Positions 36,483 through 43,550 of a stretch of DNA of 64,000 bases are shown piece by piece (positions within the stretch are counted from its first letter, which is position 1; the number at the start of each line of letters is the position of its first letter). The position numbers were made by a program, and so were the translations under genes. This DNA comes from Synergistaceae bacterium (GTDB lineage Bacteria; Synergistota; Synergistia; Synergistales; Aminithiophilaceae), in NCBI GenBank assembly GCA_016756725.1, contig JAESII010000004.1, positions 248,001 to 312,000 of the forward strand, written 5' to 3'. A model generated the notes under the pieces. The model was not told the DNA's origin and did not search any database. It worked only from the letters and a program-made list of their open reading frames with translations.

Positions 36483-36511
36483 TTGACAGCCTTCAAGAAG
36501 ACCGTTATAGT
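36483..36511 (+). promoter_or_regulatory. Promoter 1 upstream of the transglycosylase
   Basis: TTGACA (36483-36488), a 17-base spacer and TATAGT (36506-36511). It would give a leader of about 160 bases; no structured RNA was recognised in that leader. Confidence 0.65.
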
Positions 36512-36575
36512 CACGGAAAAAAGAGGGACCAAGAACCGACAAAGGCAACGGGAACTTTAAGTTGTTCGTCAAAAC

Positions 36576-36603
36576 TTGCCAATTTGACTTTGTCGGCTAT
36601 AAT
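36576..36603 (+). promoter_or_regulatory. Promoter 2 upstream of the transglycosylase
   Basis: TTGCCA (36576-36581), a 16-base spacer and TATAAT (36598-36603), 75 bases before the ATG. Two promoters in tandem suggest separate regulation of the downstream gene. Confidence 0.65.
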
Positions 36604-36677
36604 CTGTCTGCTTCCAAACACCTATACCCCCCGGAAGCACGGCGTCCTTCGGCGCCGCTCACAGGAGGGAGCCGTCC

Positions 36678-37493
36678 ATGAGAAAGATCGCAGCGGCCGC
36701 CATCGTCACGGCCGCAGTTGTTGTCGCCCTGTCGGGCATCCTGATTCTCGAGGCCACCCAGGCCCAGGCCGTCGGCGTCGCAGCCTCGGCCCCGACCCCT
36801 TCCAGCTCCGACTGGAGCCGCTTCCTCCAGGGAAGGAACGGATCCTCCTCAGCCGGCTGGGACCGCTTCCTCGTGCCGCCCTCAGCCCGCCCCCAGGCTC
36901 CGAAAACGCCCCTCTTCCACGCCTCCATCGTCGAAGGACTCGCCGCGATGGACCTGACACCGGACGACCTCGCCTCCTGGGTCAGTGAGCTTCCCGAGAC
37001 GGCCCTCCGCCACCTGGCCAGCTGGAGCGAAGCCCGCCAGGAGAAGACGGCCGTCATCGCCCGCTTCATCCGCAGCCAAAACGGCAGGATCGACGCGCCC
37101 ACGGCCTGGCGCGAGGCCGCGGCCTTCGTCCACTACAGCCGCAAGTACGGCGTCCCCACCGACCTGGCCGTCGCCGTGGCCAACACGGAAAGCCACTTCA
37201 ATCCCCAGGCGAAAAGCGCCTACGGGGCCCTCGGCGTCATGCAGGTCGTCTGGAGAATCCACCACCGTCTCCTTCAGGTCAACGGCATCATCGCCAGCGA
37301 CGACCTCCACGACCCCGAGATCGGCATCGCCGCCGGCTGCCTTCTCCTGGGCCGCTACCTGAGAACCTACGGCGACACGGACCGGGCCCTGGGCCGTTAC
37401 TACGGCGGCTCGGCCAAGGTCTATGTCAGGCGCATCAACACCCGCCTGGCCAACCTCAAGGACTACGCCGCCTCCATCGCGGCCACCCTCTGA
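36678..37493 (+). CDS. Lytic transglycosylase (SLT domain)
   Basis: A 271-residue exported murein-cleaving enzyme. The signal/anchor helix (~5-32, ending QAQA) is followed by a Ser/Pro linker with two SxWxRFL motifs. The SLT domain (~145-271) has the catalytic Glu in AVANTESHFNPQAKSAYGA, then the family's GVMQV and YYGGSAKVYVRRI. It would cut peptidoglycan glycan strands, forming 1,6-anhydro ends, for cell-wall turnover or insertion of envelope machines. ATG follows ACAGGAGGG. The gene stands alone. Confidence 0.9.
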   Translation: MRKIAAAAIVTAAVVVALSGILILEATQAQAVGVAASAPTPSSSDWSRFLQGRNGSSSAGWDRFLVPPSARPQAPKTPLFHASIVEGLAAMDLTPDDLASWVSELPETALRHLASWSEARQEKTAVIARFIRSQNGRIDAPTAWREAAAFVHYSRKYGVPTDLAVAVANTESHFNPQAKSAYGALGVMQVVWRIHHRLLQVNGIIASDDLHDPEIGIAAGCLLLGRYLRTYGDTDRALGRYYGGSAKVYVRRINTRLANLKDYAASIAATL

Positions 37494-37524
37494 GGCCATC
37501 CCGGACCTTTTTCCGGCACCTCTG

Positions 37525-37572
37525 ACCCATGAGGGGGGATCGTCCGAAATCGGACGATCCCCCCTCATGGGT
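37525..37572. terminator. 23-bp perfect hairpin between convergent genes
   Basis: Arms 37525-37547 and 37550-37572 pair perfectly over 23 bp (ACCCATGAGGGG...) with a two-base centre. There is no T run, but the location between the transglycosylase and nifX-like ends argues for a terminator or 3'-end-protecting structure. Confidence 0.6.
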
Positions 37573-37588
37573 CATGCTCTTGGAACGG

Positions 37589-37918
37589 TCAGGACAGTTC
37601 GGCCAGCTCTCCCCGCGAGGCGGCCTCGAGGGCGGAACGGACCGTTCCGCCCGGCACCTGAAGGACCTTCAGCCCGCCGGCCTTGAGAGCCTCGGCCGCC
37701 TTGGGACCGACCTGGCGGGCCAAGACGGCGTCGACGGCCCGATCCGCCAGAAGCTGGACCACATGGGACCCGGCCCCGTGGCCACGATCTGCCGCCGGAG
37801 CCTGAAGGGCCTCGACGACGGCCCCCTCTTCGACGATGAGAATCCACGGCGCCCGGGCAAAACGCTCGGCCGTCATGCTGTCCAGGTCCTTTCCTTCCGC
37901 TGCAATCGCCCATTTCAT
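37589..37918 (-). CDS. NifX/NafY-family (dinitrogenase Fe-Mo cofactor-like) protein
   Basis: A 109-residue single-domain protein of the PF02579 type. It opens MKWAIAAEGKDLDSMTAERF and carries the family core GAGSHVVQLLADRAVDAVLA and GPKAAEALKAGG. Members bind Fe-S/Mo-type clusters or carry them between proteins; no nitrogenase genes are here, so a general metallocofactor or redox role is likely. AGGAGG lies ideally before the ATG at 37918. It is divergent from the flavoprotein gene, and its -10 lies inside an iron-type operator. Confidence 0.8.
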   Translation of the reverse strand: MKWAIAAEGKDLDSMTAERFARAPWILIVEEGAVVEALQAPAADRGHGAGSHVVQLLADRAVDAVLARQVGPKAAEALKAGGLKVLQVPGGTVRSALEAASRGELAELS

Positions 37919-37952
37919 CGCAGAACACCTCCTGATAAAGGCCACCAACCCC

Positions 37953-37981
37953 TTGATACCTAAAGGGGTATATGCTATGAT
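37953..37981 (+). promoter_or_regulatory. Promoter of the flavoprotein-ferredoxin genes
   Basis: TTGATA (37953-37958), a 17-base spacer and TATGAT (37976-37981). The start would be near 37988, ten bases before the operator-like palindrome. Confidence 0.65.
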
Positions 37982-37997
37982 GCAGACGTTCTTGTTA

Positions 37998-38014
37998 TTG
38001 AGAATAAATCGCAA
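37998..38014. promoter_or_regulatory. Iron-regulator-type operator, copy 1 (degenerate)
   Basis: TTGAGAATAAATCGCAA differs at two positions from the TTGAGAA-N3-TTCTCAA palindrome found intact at 40096 and 44425. It covers the -10 (38001-38006) of the divergent nifX-like gene and lies just downstream of the flavoprotein start site, so one bound repressor could shut both. Confidence 0.5.
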
Positions 38015-38029
38015 AAGAAAAAAGAACAA
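38001..38029 (-). promoter_or_regulatory. Promoter of the nifX-like gene
   Basis: On the minus strand TTGTTC (38024-38029), a 17-base spacer and TATTCT (38001-38006). The -10 is inside the operator-like palindrome. Confidence 0.5.
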
Positions 38030-38041
38030 GGGGGAATAAAG

Positions 38042-39424
38042 GTGGAACGCATCGTCCTTCTCGGCGGAGGCCCCGCGGGAATCGCGGCGGCGAAAATGTT
38101 GGGCAGAGAGAAGCCCGACTGGGACATCACCATGATCCGGCCCGAGAGGGCAAGCATGATCTACTGCGCCATTCCCTACGTCGTCGAGGGCCTTCTCCCT
38201 CCCGACAAGGTCTGCAAATCCGATTCTCTCGTCACCGATTCGGGCGTCCGGCTGGTGATTGACGAGGCAACCCGTGTGGACTTCACCTCCCGGGAGGTCC
38301 ACACGGCCAATCAGGGCTCCTTCCCCTATGACCGCCTCCTCATCGCCACCGGCGCCCGTCCTTTATTACCGCCCCTGAAGGGCCTTGAGGGAGCCCGAAA
38401 GGTCTTTCCCGTCAAAACCGAGGACGATCTCTTGGCCATCCTGAAGGCCATCACCGAGAAGACGCGGAAGGCCGTCGTCGTCGGTGCCGGCAACATCGGC
38501 ATCGAGATGGCCCAGGCCTTCGCCCGCAGAAATCTGGAGACGGTCCTCATCGAGATGGCGCCCCATGTCCTCCCGGCCCTGATCGATGCCGACATGGCGG
38601 CCCCCGTCGAAGCCCGGCTGAGAGAGATCGGGATCGACCTGCGGACAGGGCTGGGCCTTTCGTCCCTTGAAAAGGACGACCAGGGAATCGTCCGCTTCCT
38701 GGTCCTCTCCGACGGCAGCTCCATCGCCCTCAACGAGGGAGAGGGGCGCAGCGACCTGATCGTCGTCTCCGCCGGGGTACGCCCCAACGTGGAGATCTTC
38801 GAGGGATCGCGGCTCCACATAGGCCGGACGGGCATCGTCGTCGACAGCACCATGGCCACCAACATCCCCGGAGTCTGGGCCGCCGGCGACTGCTGCGAGT
38901 ACCGTTCCTTCATCGACGGCGAGGTCGCCGGGGGAAAGCTGGCCACCAACGCCGTCCCCATGGCCAAGACTGCAGCCCGAAACATGATGGGTCAGACCTG
39001 GCACTATCAGGGCTTCCTCAACGGAGCGGCCACCGTCGTTGCGCCGATCCGCATCGGCGGAACGGGCTTCACCGAGGAGCTCTGCCGCCGCAAGGGCATC
39101 GACGTCATCACCGGACGGGGGGAGACGACGACGCGCTTTCCCATCATGCCCGATGCCACGAAGGTGACGGTCAAGCTCGTCTTCGGTCGCGATGACGGCA
39201 GGCTGCTTGGAGGCCAGGTCCTCGGCGGCGAAGCCGTTGCCGAAAGGGTGGACCTCCTCACGATGGCCATCAAGGCCTCGTCGACGATCGAGGATCTGAT
39301 GAACTTCGATTACAGTTCCCAGCCCTGGCAGACCTTCTTCCCCGCCGCCAACGCCGTCGTCCTCGCTGCGGAAGAGGCCTGGCGTTGCAAGGCAAGCGAC
39401 AGCGAAGCCAGAGACACGGCCTGA
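38042..39424 (+). CDS. FAD-dependent NAD(P)H oxidoreductase (CoA-disulfide reductase/NADH oxidase family)
   Basis: A 460-residue flavoprotein. The FAD motif LLGGGPAGIAAAKMLG (5-20) is followed by the single redox-Cys region MIYCAIPY (Cys near 42), the second Rossmann NAD(P) motif VVVGAGNIGIEMAQAF (~145), and the FAD-closing VWAAGDCCEY. These are the marks of the CoA-disulfide reductase, NADH oxidase and NADH-dependent persulfide reductase group. Reducing O2, polysulfide or a low-molecular thiol are all possible. GTG 38042 starts it after AAGGGGGAA. A small ferredoxin gene follows after four bases and may be its electron partner. Confidence 0.82.
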   Translation: MERIVLLGGGPAGIAAAKMLGREKPDWDITMIRPERASMIYCAIPYVVEGLLPPDKVCKSDSLVTDSGVRLVIDEATRVDFTSREVHTANQGSFPYDRLLIATGARPLLPPLKGLEGARKVFPVKTEDDLLAILKAITEKTRKAVVVGAGNIGIEMAQAFARRNLETVLIEMAPHVLPALIDADMAAPVEARLREIGIDLRTGLGLSSLEKDDQGIVRFLVLSDGSSIALNEGEGRSDLIVVSAGVRPNVEIFEGSRLHIGRTGIVVDSTMATNIPGVWAAGDCCEYRSFIDGEVAGGKLATNAVPMAKTAARNMMGQTWHYQGFLNGAATVVAPIRIGGTGFTEELCRRKGIDVITGRGETTTRFPIMPDATKVTVKLVFGRDDGRLLGGQVLGGEAVAERVDLLTMAIKASSTIEDLMNFDYSSQPWQTFFPAANAVVLAAEEAWRCKASDSEARDTA

Positions 39425-39428
39425 GGCT

Positions 39429-39599
39429 ATGGCCTGGATCCGCCAAGACCGCTGCCAGGCCTGCGGCCTCTGCCTGAGCCACTGTCCCCGCGAAGCCATT
39501 GTCCGTAAAGACGACCTGATCGCCATCGACCGGAATCGCTGCGCCGGCTGCCTCGTCTGCACGGAGTACTGTCCCACCGACGCGATCAGGCCCCAATGA
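39429..39599 (+). CDS. Small 2[4Fe-4S] ferredoxin
   Basis: A 56-residue ferredoxin-like protein. Two complete cluster motifs are present, CQACGLCLSHCP and CAGCLVCTEYCP, arranged symmetrically as in clostridial ferredoxins. The ATG lies four bases after the flavoprotein stop, so the two are cotranscribed and probably function together. This is close to the minimum length for the fold. No Shine-Dalgarno stands clear of the upstream stop, consistent with coupled translation. Confidence 0.85.
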   Translation: MAWIRQDRCQACGLCLSHCPREAIVRKDDLIAIDRNRCAGCLVCTEYCPTDAIRPQ

Positions 39600-39612
39600 A
39601 CTTGCCGGCGAT

Positions 39613-39653
39613 GCCGCCCTCTCGAAAGGGTCCTTTCGGGAGGGCGGCTTTCC
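39613..39653 (+). terminator. Terminator-like hairpin after the ferredoxin gene
   Basis: GCCGCCCTCTCGAAAGG pairs with CCTTTCGGGAGGGCGGC (one G-T wobble), followed by TTTCC. It probably limits read-through into the GNAT-like gene. Confidence 0.55.
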
Positions 39654-39671
39654 GCCATCAAGGAGGACCCG

Positions 39672-40124
39672 ATGGAAAAGAAACGTTCCGTTACGGCGCC
39701 GACCGTCCGCATCGTCCAGGGGCTCCACGCCCCGGAACGCCGCCAGATCGAGACACTGCTCGCCCTGTACCGTATCCCCTTCGAGGACTGTCCCGATCTG
39801 ACCGTCATGGCCGAAGAGGGAGGAAAACTGACGGGGACGGCCTCGCTCCTGGGTCAGCGCCTCACCATGGTGGCCGTCAGTCCCGAAAAACTCCGGTCCG
39901 GCCTCGTTGCCGACCTCCTGAACAGAATCATCGAAGAGGGGCGACGGCGGAACCTCCCCAGGCTGGACGTCGATCTCTTTCCCGGGAAAGGGCTGGATCT
40001 CGTCCAGGGCCCCGATCTCGAGGCGCGGGTTTCCCTGACGACGGCCTTCATCATTGCCCTTCTTGACAGATATGCCGAAGGGGAGTACTCTTCTATTGAG
40101 AATACTTCTCAAAAAGGAGGTTAG
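39672..40124 (+). CDS. Small GNAT-like protein
   Basis: A 150-residue protein. Residues ~20-105 look like a GNAT acetyltransferase half: LTVMAEEGGKLTGTASL and TMVAVSPEKLRSGLVADLLNRIIEEGRRR, the beta4/pyrophosphate-loop region. It recalls the N-terminal part of citrate-lyase ligase (CitC). The acetyl-CoA loop lacks the usual Q/RxxGxG/A, so catalytic activity is doubtful. GGAGGA precedes the ATG. Its last 60 bases also contain the promoter and operator of the next gene. Confidence 0.55.
   Translation: MEKKRSVTAPTVRIVQGLHAPERRQIETLLALYRIPFEDCPDLTVMAEEGGKLTGTASLLGQRLTMVAVSPEKLRSGLVADLLNRIIEEGRRRNLPRLDVDLFPGKGLDLVQGPDLEARVSLTTAFIIALLDRYAEGEYSSIENTSQKGG
40063..40091 (+). promoter_or_regulatory. 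Promoter of the nifX-MinD cluster, inside the GNAT-like gene
   Basis: TTGACA (40063-40068), a 17-base spacer and TACTCT (40086-40091). The start would fall at about 40098, within the operator. Confidence 0.65.
40096..40112. promoter_or_regulatory. Iron-regulator-type operator, copy 2 (perfect)
   Basis: TTGAGAATACTTCTCAA is a perfect 7-bp inverted repeat with a 3-bp centre, placed on the transcription start of the nifX-MinD operon. It fits the Fur 7-1-7 pattern TGAGAAT-N-ATTCTCA with one mismatch. It equally fits TGA-N9-TCA of RirA-like Rrf2 regulators. The identity of the regulator is inferred. Confidence 0.65.
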
Positions 40125-40128
40125 AGCC

Positions 40129-40392
40129 ATGCCTGGATTTGACCGGACCGGCCCGATGGGACGCGGTCCCCGGAGCGGATGGGGAAGAGGTCTCTGCGGC
40201 ACCTACGCAGGCCAGGGTCCTGCCTTCGGCGGGAGGGGCCGCGGCTTCGGACGCCGCGGCGGAGCTCCTTGGGGCTATGGCGCCGCCGACATCGACGAGC
40301 GACGTCTTCTTCAGGAGGAGATGGCAGCCCTGAAAGGTGAAAAGGAAGCCCTGGAAAGACGGCTTGCGGAACTGGAACAGCGCGGCGACTGA
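40129..40392 (+). CDS. Small Gly/Arg-rich protein with coiled-coil tail (DUF5320-like)
   Basis: An 87-residue protein opening MPGFDRTGPMGRGPRSGWGR, the recognisable start of a family that often accompanies NifX-type and MinD/ORP gene clusters in anaerobes. The Gly/Arg-rich half (1-50) is probably disordered. A helical half (EEMAALKGEKEALERRLAEL) forms a coiled coil. The function is unknown; a scaffold for the cofactor proteins next to it is a guess. The start at 40129 follows AAAAAGGAGG, which abuts the operator. Confidence 0.7.
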   Translation: MPGFDRTGPMGRGPRSGWGRGLCGTYAGQGPAFGGRGRGFGRRGGAPWGYGAADIDERRLLQEEMAALKGEKEALERRLAELEQRGD

Positions 40393-40406
40393 GTCGTCTC
40401 TGCCCT

Positions 40407-40445
40407 GAAGGAGAAGGCCGGATTCTCCGGCCTTCTCCTTCTTTG
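40407..40445 (+). terminator. Intrinsic terminator or attenuator after the Gly/Arg-rich gene
   Basis: GAAGGAGAAGGCCGG, loop ATTCT, CCGGCCTTCTCCTTC is a 15-bp perfect stem followed by TTT. With only a short T run it may act as a partial terminator that lowers expression of the genes behind it. Confidence 0.65.
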
Positions 40446-40481
40446 GTCATCATGGCACAATCGCCACAGGAGGGATCATCG

Positions 40482-40850
40482 ATGAAAATCGCTATCGCCA
40501 CAGAAGCAGGCAAGGTCTGTCCTCATTTCGGCCACACCCCGGCCTTCACCGTGGCCGTCGTCGACAGGGGAACCGTCACAAAACGGCAGGAACTGCCCAA
40601 CCCGGGCCATGCCCCAGGCTTTCTGCCCCGATGGATGAAGGACCAGGGCGTCGAGCTGGTCATCGCCGGAGGCGTCGGCAGCAAGGCTCAAGATCTCTTT
40701 GCCAGTTTTGGCATCGACGTCATCGTCGGCGCCTCGGGATCGATCGACCAGGTCCTTCAGGCCTTCGTGGACGGCACTCTGTCGGGAGGCCAGAGCCTCT
40801 GTGACCACGACAAGGAAGGCCACAAGGGCTGCGGCGGGACCTGTCACTGA
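40482..40850 (+). CDS. NifX/NafY-family protein with Cys/His-rich tail
   Basis: A 122-residue PF02579-type protein, MKIAIATEAGKVCPHFGHTP, with the family's Cys-x-x-x-x-His-type start, followed by GVELVIAGGVGSKAQDLFASFGIDVIVGA. The C-terminal tail (CDHDKEGHKGCGGTCH) is rich in Cys and His and probably binds metal. AGGAGGG precedes the ATG. It ends one base before the first MinD ATPase start. This NifX + two Fe-S MinD arrangement is the core of ORP-like clusters in Desulfovibrio. Confidence 0.85.
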   Translation: MKIAIATEAGKVCPHFGHTPAFTVAVVDRGTVTKRQELPNPGHAPGFLPRWMKDQGVELVIAGGVGSKAQDLFASFGIDVIVGASGSIDQVLQAFVDGTLSGGQSLCDHDKEGHKGCGGTCH

Positions 40851-40851
40851 G

Positions 40852-41688
40852 ATGAAGATCGCCGTCGCCAGCGGCAAGGGCGGCACGGGCAAGACCTGCG
40901 TGGCCGCCTCGCTGGCCCTTTCCGCGTCCGGCATTCTTGCCGTCGATCTCGACGTGGAGGAGCCCAACCTGGCCCTCCTCTTCGGCGCCACGCCTCAAGA
41001 GAGCATGCTCGTCACCCGGCCCAGGCCCCACGTCGACGAGAACCGCTGCACCGGCTGCGGCATCTGCGCCCGTGAGTGCCGTTTCGGCGCCGTCAACGTC
41101 TTCGGCCGGAAGGTCCTCTTCTCCCACGAGCTCTGCCACGGCTGCGGTCTCTGCATGCGCCTCTGCCCGACGGGAGCCATCTTCGAGGAGGAGCGGCCCG
41201 TCGGAGAGATGCGCCGCTACCGCTGCGACGGCGTCGAGCTGCTCGAAGGAAGGCTCTGGACGGGGCAGATGAACCCCGTCCCCGTCATCGAATCGACGCT
41301 GGACGCCGCCGAGGCCTTCGAGGGCAATGCCGTCTGGGACTGCCCGCCGGGAACTTCCTGCTCGATGGTCGCCGCCGTCCGCCGGGCCGATGCCGTCATC
41401 CTCGTCACAGAACCGACGCCCTTCGGAGCGGCCGACCTTGAGCTGGCCCTGCAGGTGCTGCAGAAAATGGGAAAGAAGGCCTCCGTCGTCATCAACCGCT
41501 GTGACCTCGGCGAGGCCGATATCGACGGCCTATGCAGCCGTTATGACGCCCCAGTCGCCGCACGGCTCCCCTTTTCGCGGGAAGTGGCCTCCCGCTACGC
41601 CTCCGGCGAGGCGCCGGCCCGGTCCGATCCTCTCTGGCAGGAAGCCATGAAGACGCTCTGGGCCAAGATAGGGAGGGAAAATCCATGA
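40852..41688 (+). CDS. MinD/ParA-type ATPase with inserted 2[4Fe-4S] domain (1)
   Basis: A 278-residue P-loop ATPase. The deviant Walker A is SGKGGTGKT (8-16). A ferredoxin insert lies at ~62-105: CTGCGICARECRFGAV then CHGCGLCMRLCPTGAI. The second part contains the switch region VWDCPPGTSCSM, where the usual D-x-P-P-G is kept. Such proteins occur as tandem pairs next to NifX-like genes and are thought to build or deliver Fe-S or mixed-metal cofactors. The substrate is unknown. The stop overlaps the next start (ATGA). Confidence 0.88.
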   Translation: MKIAVASGKGGTGKTCVAASLALSASGILAVDLDVEEPNLALLFGATPQESMLVTRPRPHVDENRCTGCGICARECRFGAVNVFGRKVLFSHELCHGCGLCMRLCPTGAIFEEERPVGEMRRYRCDGVELLEGRLWTGQMNPVPVIESTLDAAEAFEGNAVWDCPPGTSCSMVAAVRRADAVILVTEPTPFGAADLELALQVLQKMGKKASVVINRCDLGEADIDGLCSRYDAPVAARLPFSREVASRYASGEAPARSDPLWQEAMKTLWAKIGRENP

Positions 41689-42569
41689 CGACGCGGGAAA
41701 TCGTCGTCGTCAGCGGCAAGGGGGGCACGGGAAAGACGACCGTCACGGCCTCTCTGGTGGCCCTTCTTGCCGGCCAGGGACTCTTCTGTGACGCCGACGT
41801 GGACGCCCCCAACCTGGAGCTCCTCCTCGGGCCGACGCCCCTCCGGGACGACCCCTTTCACGGCATGCCCGTCGCCCTCGTCGATCCCGATGCCTGCGTC
41901 AGCGGAGGCCTCTGTGCCCGTGAGTGCCGTTTCAGCGCCGTCGCCATGGTGGAAGGGAAGGCCGTCGTCGATTCCGACGCCTGCGAGGGATGCGGCCTCT
42001 GCGTCCACCGCTGCCCCGTCAGGGCGATCCGCCTGACCGACGTCGTCAAGGGAAGGCTCCTCGAGAGTCGCACCCCCTACGGCCCCCTTTTCCACGGACG
42101 TCTTTTTCCCGGAGCGGCCAATTCGGGCAAGCTCGTCCAGCAGATCAAGGACAACGCCCGCTCCCGGGCGAGGGAAGAGACTCTGCCCTGGATCATCGTC
42201 GACGGACCTCCCGGCATCGGCTGTCCTGCCCTGTCGGCCATGAGCGGCGCCGACCTGGTCCTGATCGTCACCGAGGCCTCCCGTTCGGCCCAAAGCGACC
42301 TGAGACGCCTCGTCGAGACGGCCCGCCCCTTTCGCCATCCCCTCGCCGTCGTCCTCAACAAGGCCGGCCTGGCTCCGGACGAAGAGGACAACCTGAGGCG
42401 ATTCTGCGCCGAGACCGATCTTCCCCTTCTGGGGACCATCCCCTTCGACAGGGCCATCGCCGCCGCCCAGGCGGAGAAGATTCCCCCCCTCGAACGGATC
42501 AGGGAACCCCTGGAGGCGATTTTCCGCAACGTGGTCCGCCTTCTGGACCGAAATCCGGAGAGAGGCTAA
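41685..42569 (+). CDS. MinD/ParA-type ATPase with inserted 2[4Fe-4S] domain (2)
   Basis: A 294-residue paralogue of the preceding ATPase. Walker A is SGKGGTGKT, the ferredoxin insert is at ~66-115 (CVSGGLCARECRFSAV; CEGCGLCVHRCPVRAI) and the switch region is IIVDGPPGIGCPA. The first cluster motif reads C-V-S-G-G-L-C, with one Cys fewer between positions than canonical CxxCxxC, so that cluster may be three-Cys-ligated or altered. It is cotranscribed with its partner through ATGA overlap and probably forms a heterodimer with it. Confidence 0.88.
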   Translation: MTTREIVVVSGKGGTGKTTVTASLVALLAGQGLFCDADVDAPNLELLLGPTPLRDDPFHGMPVALVDPDACVSGGLCARECRFSAVAMVEGKAVVDSDACEGCGLCVHRCPVRAIRLTDVVKGRLLESRTPYGPLFHGRLFPGAANSGKLVQQIKDNARSRAREETLPWIIVDGPPGIGCPALSAMSGADLVLIVTEASRSAQSDLRRLVETARPFRHPLAVVLNKAGLAPDEEDNLRRFCAETDLPLLGTIPFDRAIAAAQAEKIPPLERIREPLEAIFRNVVRLLDRNPERG

Positions 42570-42629
42570 GAGCTTTCTGTCTTGATATTTAATTACAAAA
42601 TCTTCTTTAAAAAGTTACAAAGGTTTTAG

Positions 42630-42658
42630 TTGATTTTTCTGCCATTAAGGAATACGAT
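42630..42658 (+). promoter_or_regulatory. Promoter of the second amino-acid-binding protein
   Basis: TTGATT (42630-42635), a 17-base spacer and TACGAT (42653-42658) in an AT-rich 125-base gap, 37 bases before the GTG at 42695. Confidence 0.6.
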
Positions 42659-42694
42659 TCAAGCATCTTTTCATCTTCTGGGAGGTGCTTTTTC

Positions 42695-43468
42695 GTGAAA
42701 CGTCTTGTGGCCTTCTCTACCCTTCTCGTCCTGGTGGCCGCCCTTGCGGCTCTGCCCGCCTCGGCCTCGACTCTCGCCGAGATCCGGGAACGGGGCACTC
42801 TGCGCGTCGCCTTGGAGGACGAGGACTACGGTCTCTTTCACTTCCGCGAGGGGGACAAAAATCTGGGCCTCGATTACGACCTGGCCCTGGCCATCGCCGA
42901 GGCCGTCGGCGTCTCCCTCGAAGTCGTCTCTCTGCCCTGGGGCGACGGCGAGGCGGGAACTATAAGCGGAGCCTGGGGCGACGGCGGTTGGCCCGTCTTC
43001 GGCGTCGATCTCATGTGCACGGCGGCGACGATCACCGACGAGAGGGCCCAGAAGGTGACCTTTTCCGAGCCCTACTGCTCTGTCGGCCAGCTTCTTCTGA
43101 CCCTCAAGGCGAAGAACCTTACGGCCCTGGACCAGGTCAAGGGACTCAAGCTCGGCTTCCAGCAGGCCACGACGAGCGAGACAGCGGCCCGGGAGCTTCT
43201 TTCTGAAAACACCTTCCTTCCCCTGCCCACGGCCGTCGACGTCATGAACGCCCTCAGGAAGGGGCTCATCGACGCCGCTCTTCTCGACAGCCCCCTGGCC
43301 CTGACGGAGGCCAAGAGTGACGGGAGCCTTTCCGTCATCGACGAGCTCCTCACCGAAGAACATTTCGGCGTCATCCTGCCCCGGGATGTCGATCCCGAAC
43401 TGAAGTCTCTCGTCGACGACGTGGTCCAGGCCAACCGCCAGGCCCTCTACGACAAGTGGTTCAAATAG
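42695..43468 (+). CDS. Amino-acid-type ABC transporter substrate-binding protein (family 3)
   Basis: A 257-residue periplasmic receptor. After a signal peptide (to about ASASTLAEI) it reads RERGTLRVALEDEDYGLF and LGLDYDLALAIAEAVGV, the SBP_bac_3 opening. The middle segment LMCTAATITDERAQKVTFSE matches the family. The binding-pocket region is more acidic than in ordinary polar amino-acid receptors. Like the receptor at 21008, it has no permease or ATPase next to it. GGGAGGTG precedes the GTG. Confidence 0.85.
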   Translation: MKRLVAFSTLLVLVAALAALPASASTLAEIRERGTLRVALEDEDYGLFHFREGDKNLGLDYDLALAIAEAVGVSLEVVSLPWGDGEAGTISGAWGDGGWPVFGVDLMCTAATITDERAQKVTFSEPYCSVGQLLLTLKAKNLTALDQVKGLKLGFQQATTSETAARELLSENTFLPLPTAVDVMNALRKGLIDAALLDSPLALTEAKSDGSLSVIDELLTEEHFGVILPRDVDPELKSLVDDVVQANRQALYDKWFK

Positions 43469-43494
43469 GGCCCCGACGGGATCGGAGGCCCAAA

Positions 43495-43534
43495 AAAGAA
43501 GAGGTCCCTTCCTTACGGAGGGGACCTCTTCTTT
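43495..43534. terminator. Bidirectional terminator between the receptor and mrp
   Basis: AAAGAAGAGGTCCC pairs with GGGACCTCTTCTTT over 14 bp, with an inner TCC/GGA extension. T runs lie on both sides, serving the convergent stops at 43468 and 43551. Confidence 0.85.
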
Positions 43535-43550
43535 CGGGAACAGGCCGGGG

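Noticed and set aside
37589-41688. Nitrogenase cofactor genes
   Set aside because: The NifX-type proteins are present, but no nifHDK, nifB or nifEN gene is in the window, and the same family is common in non-fixing anaerobes.
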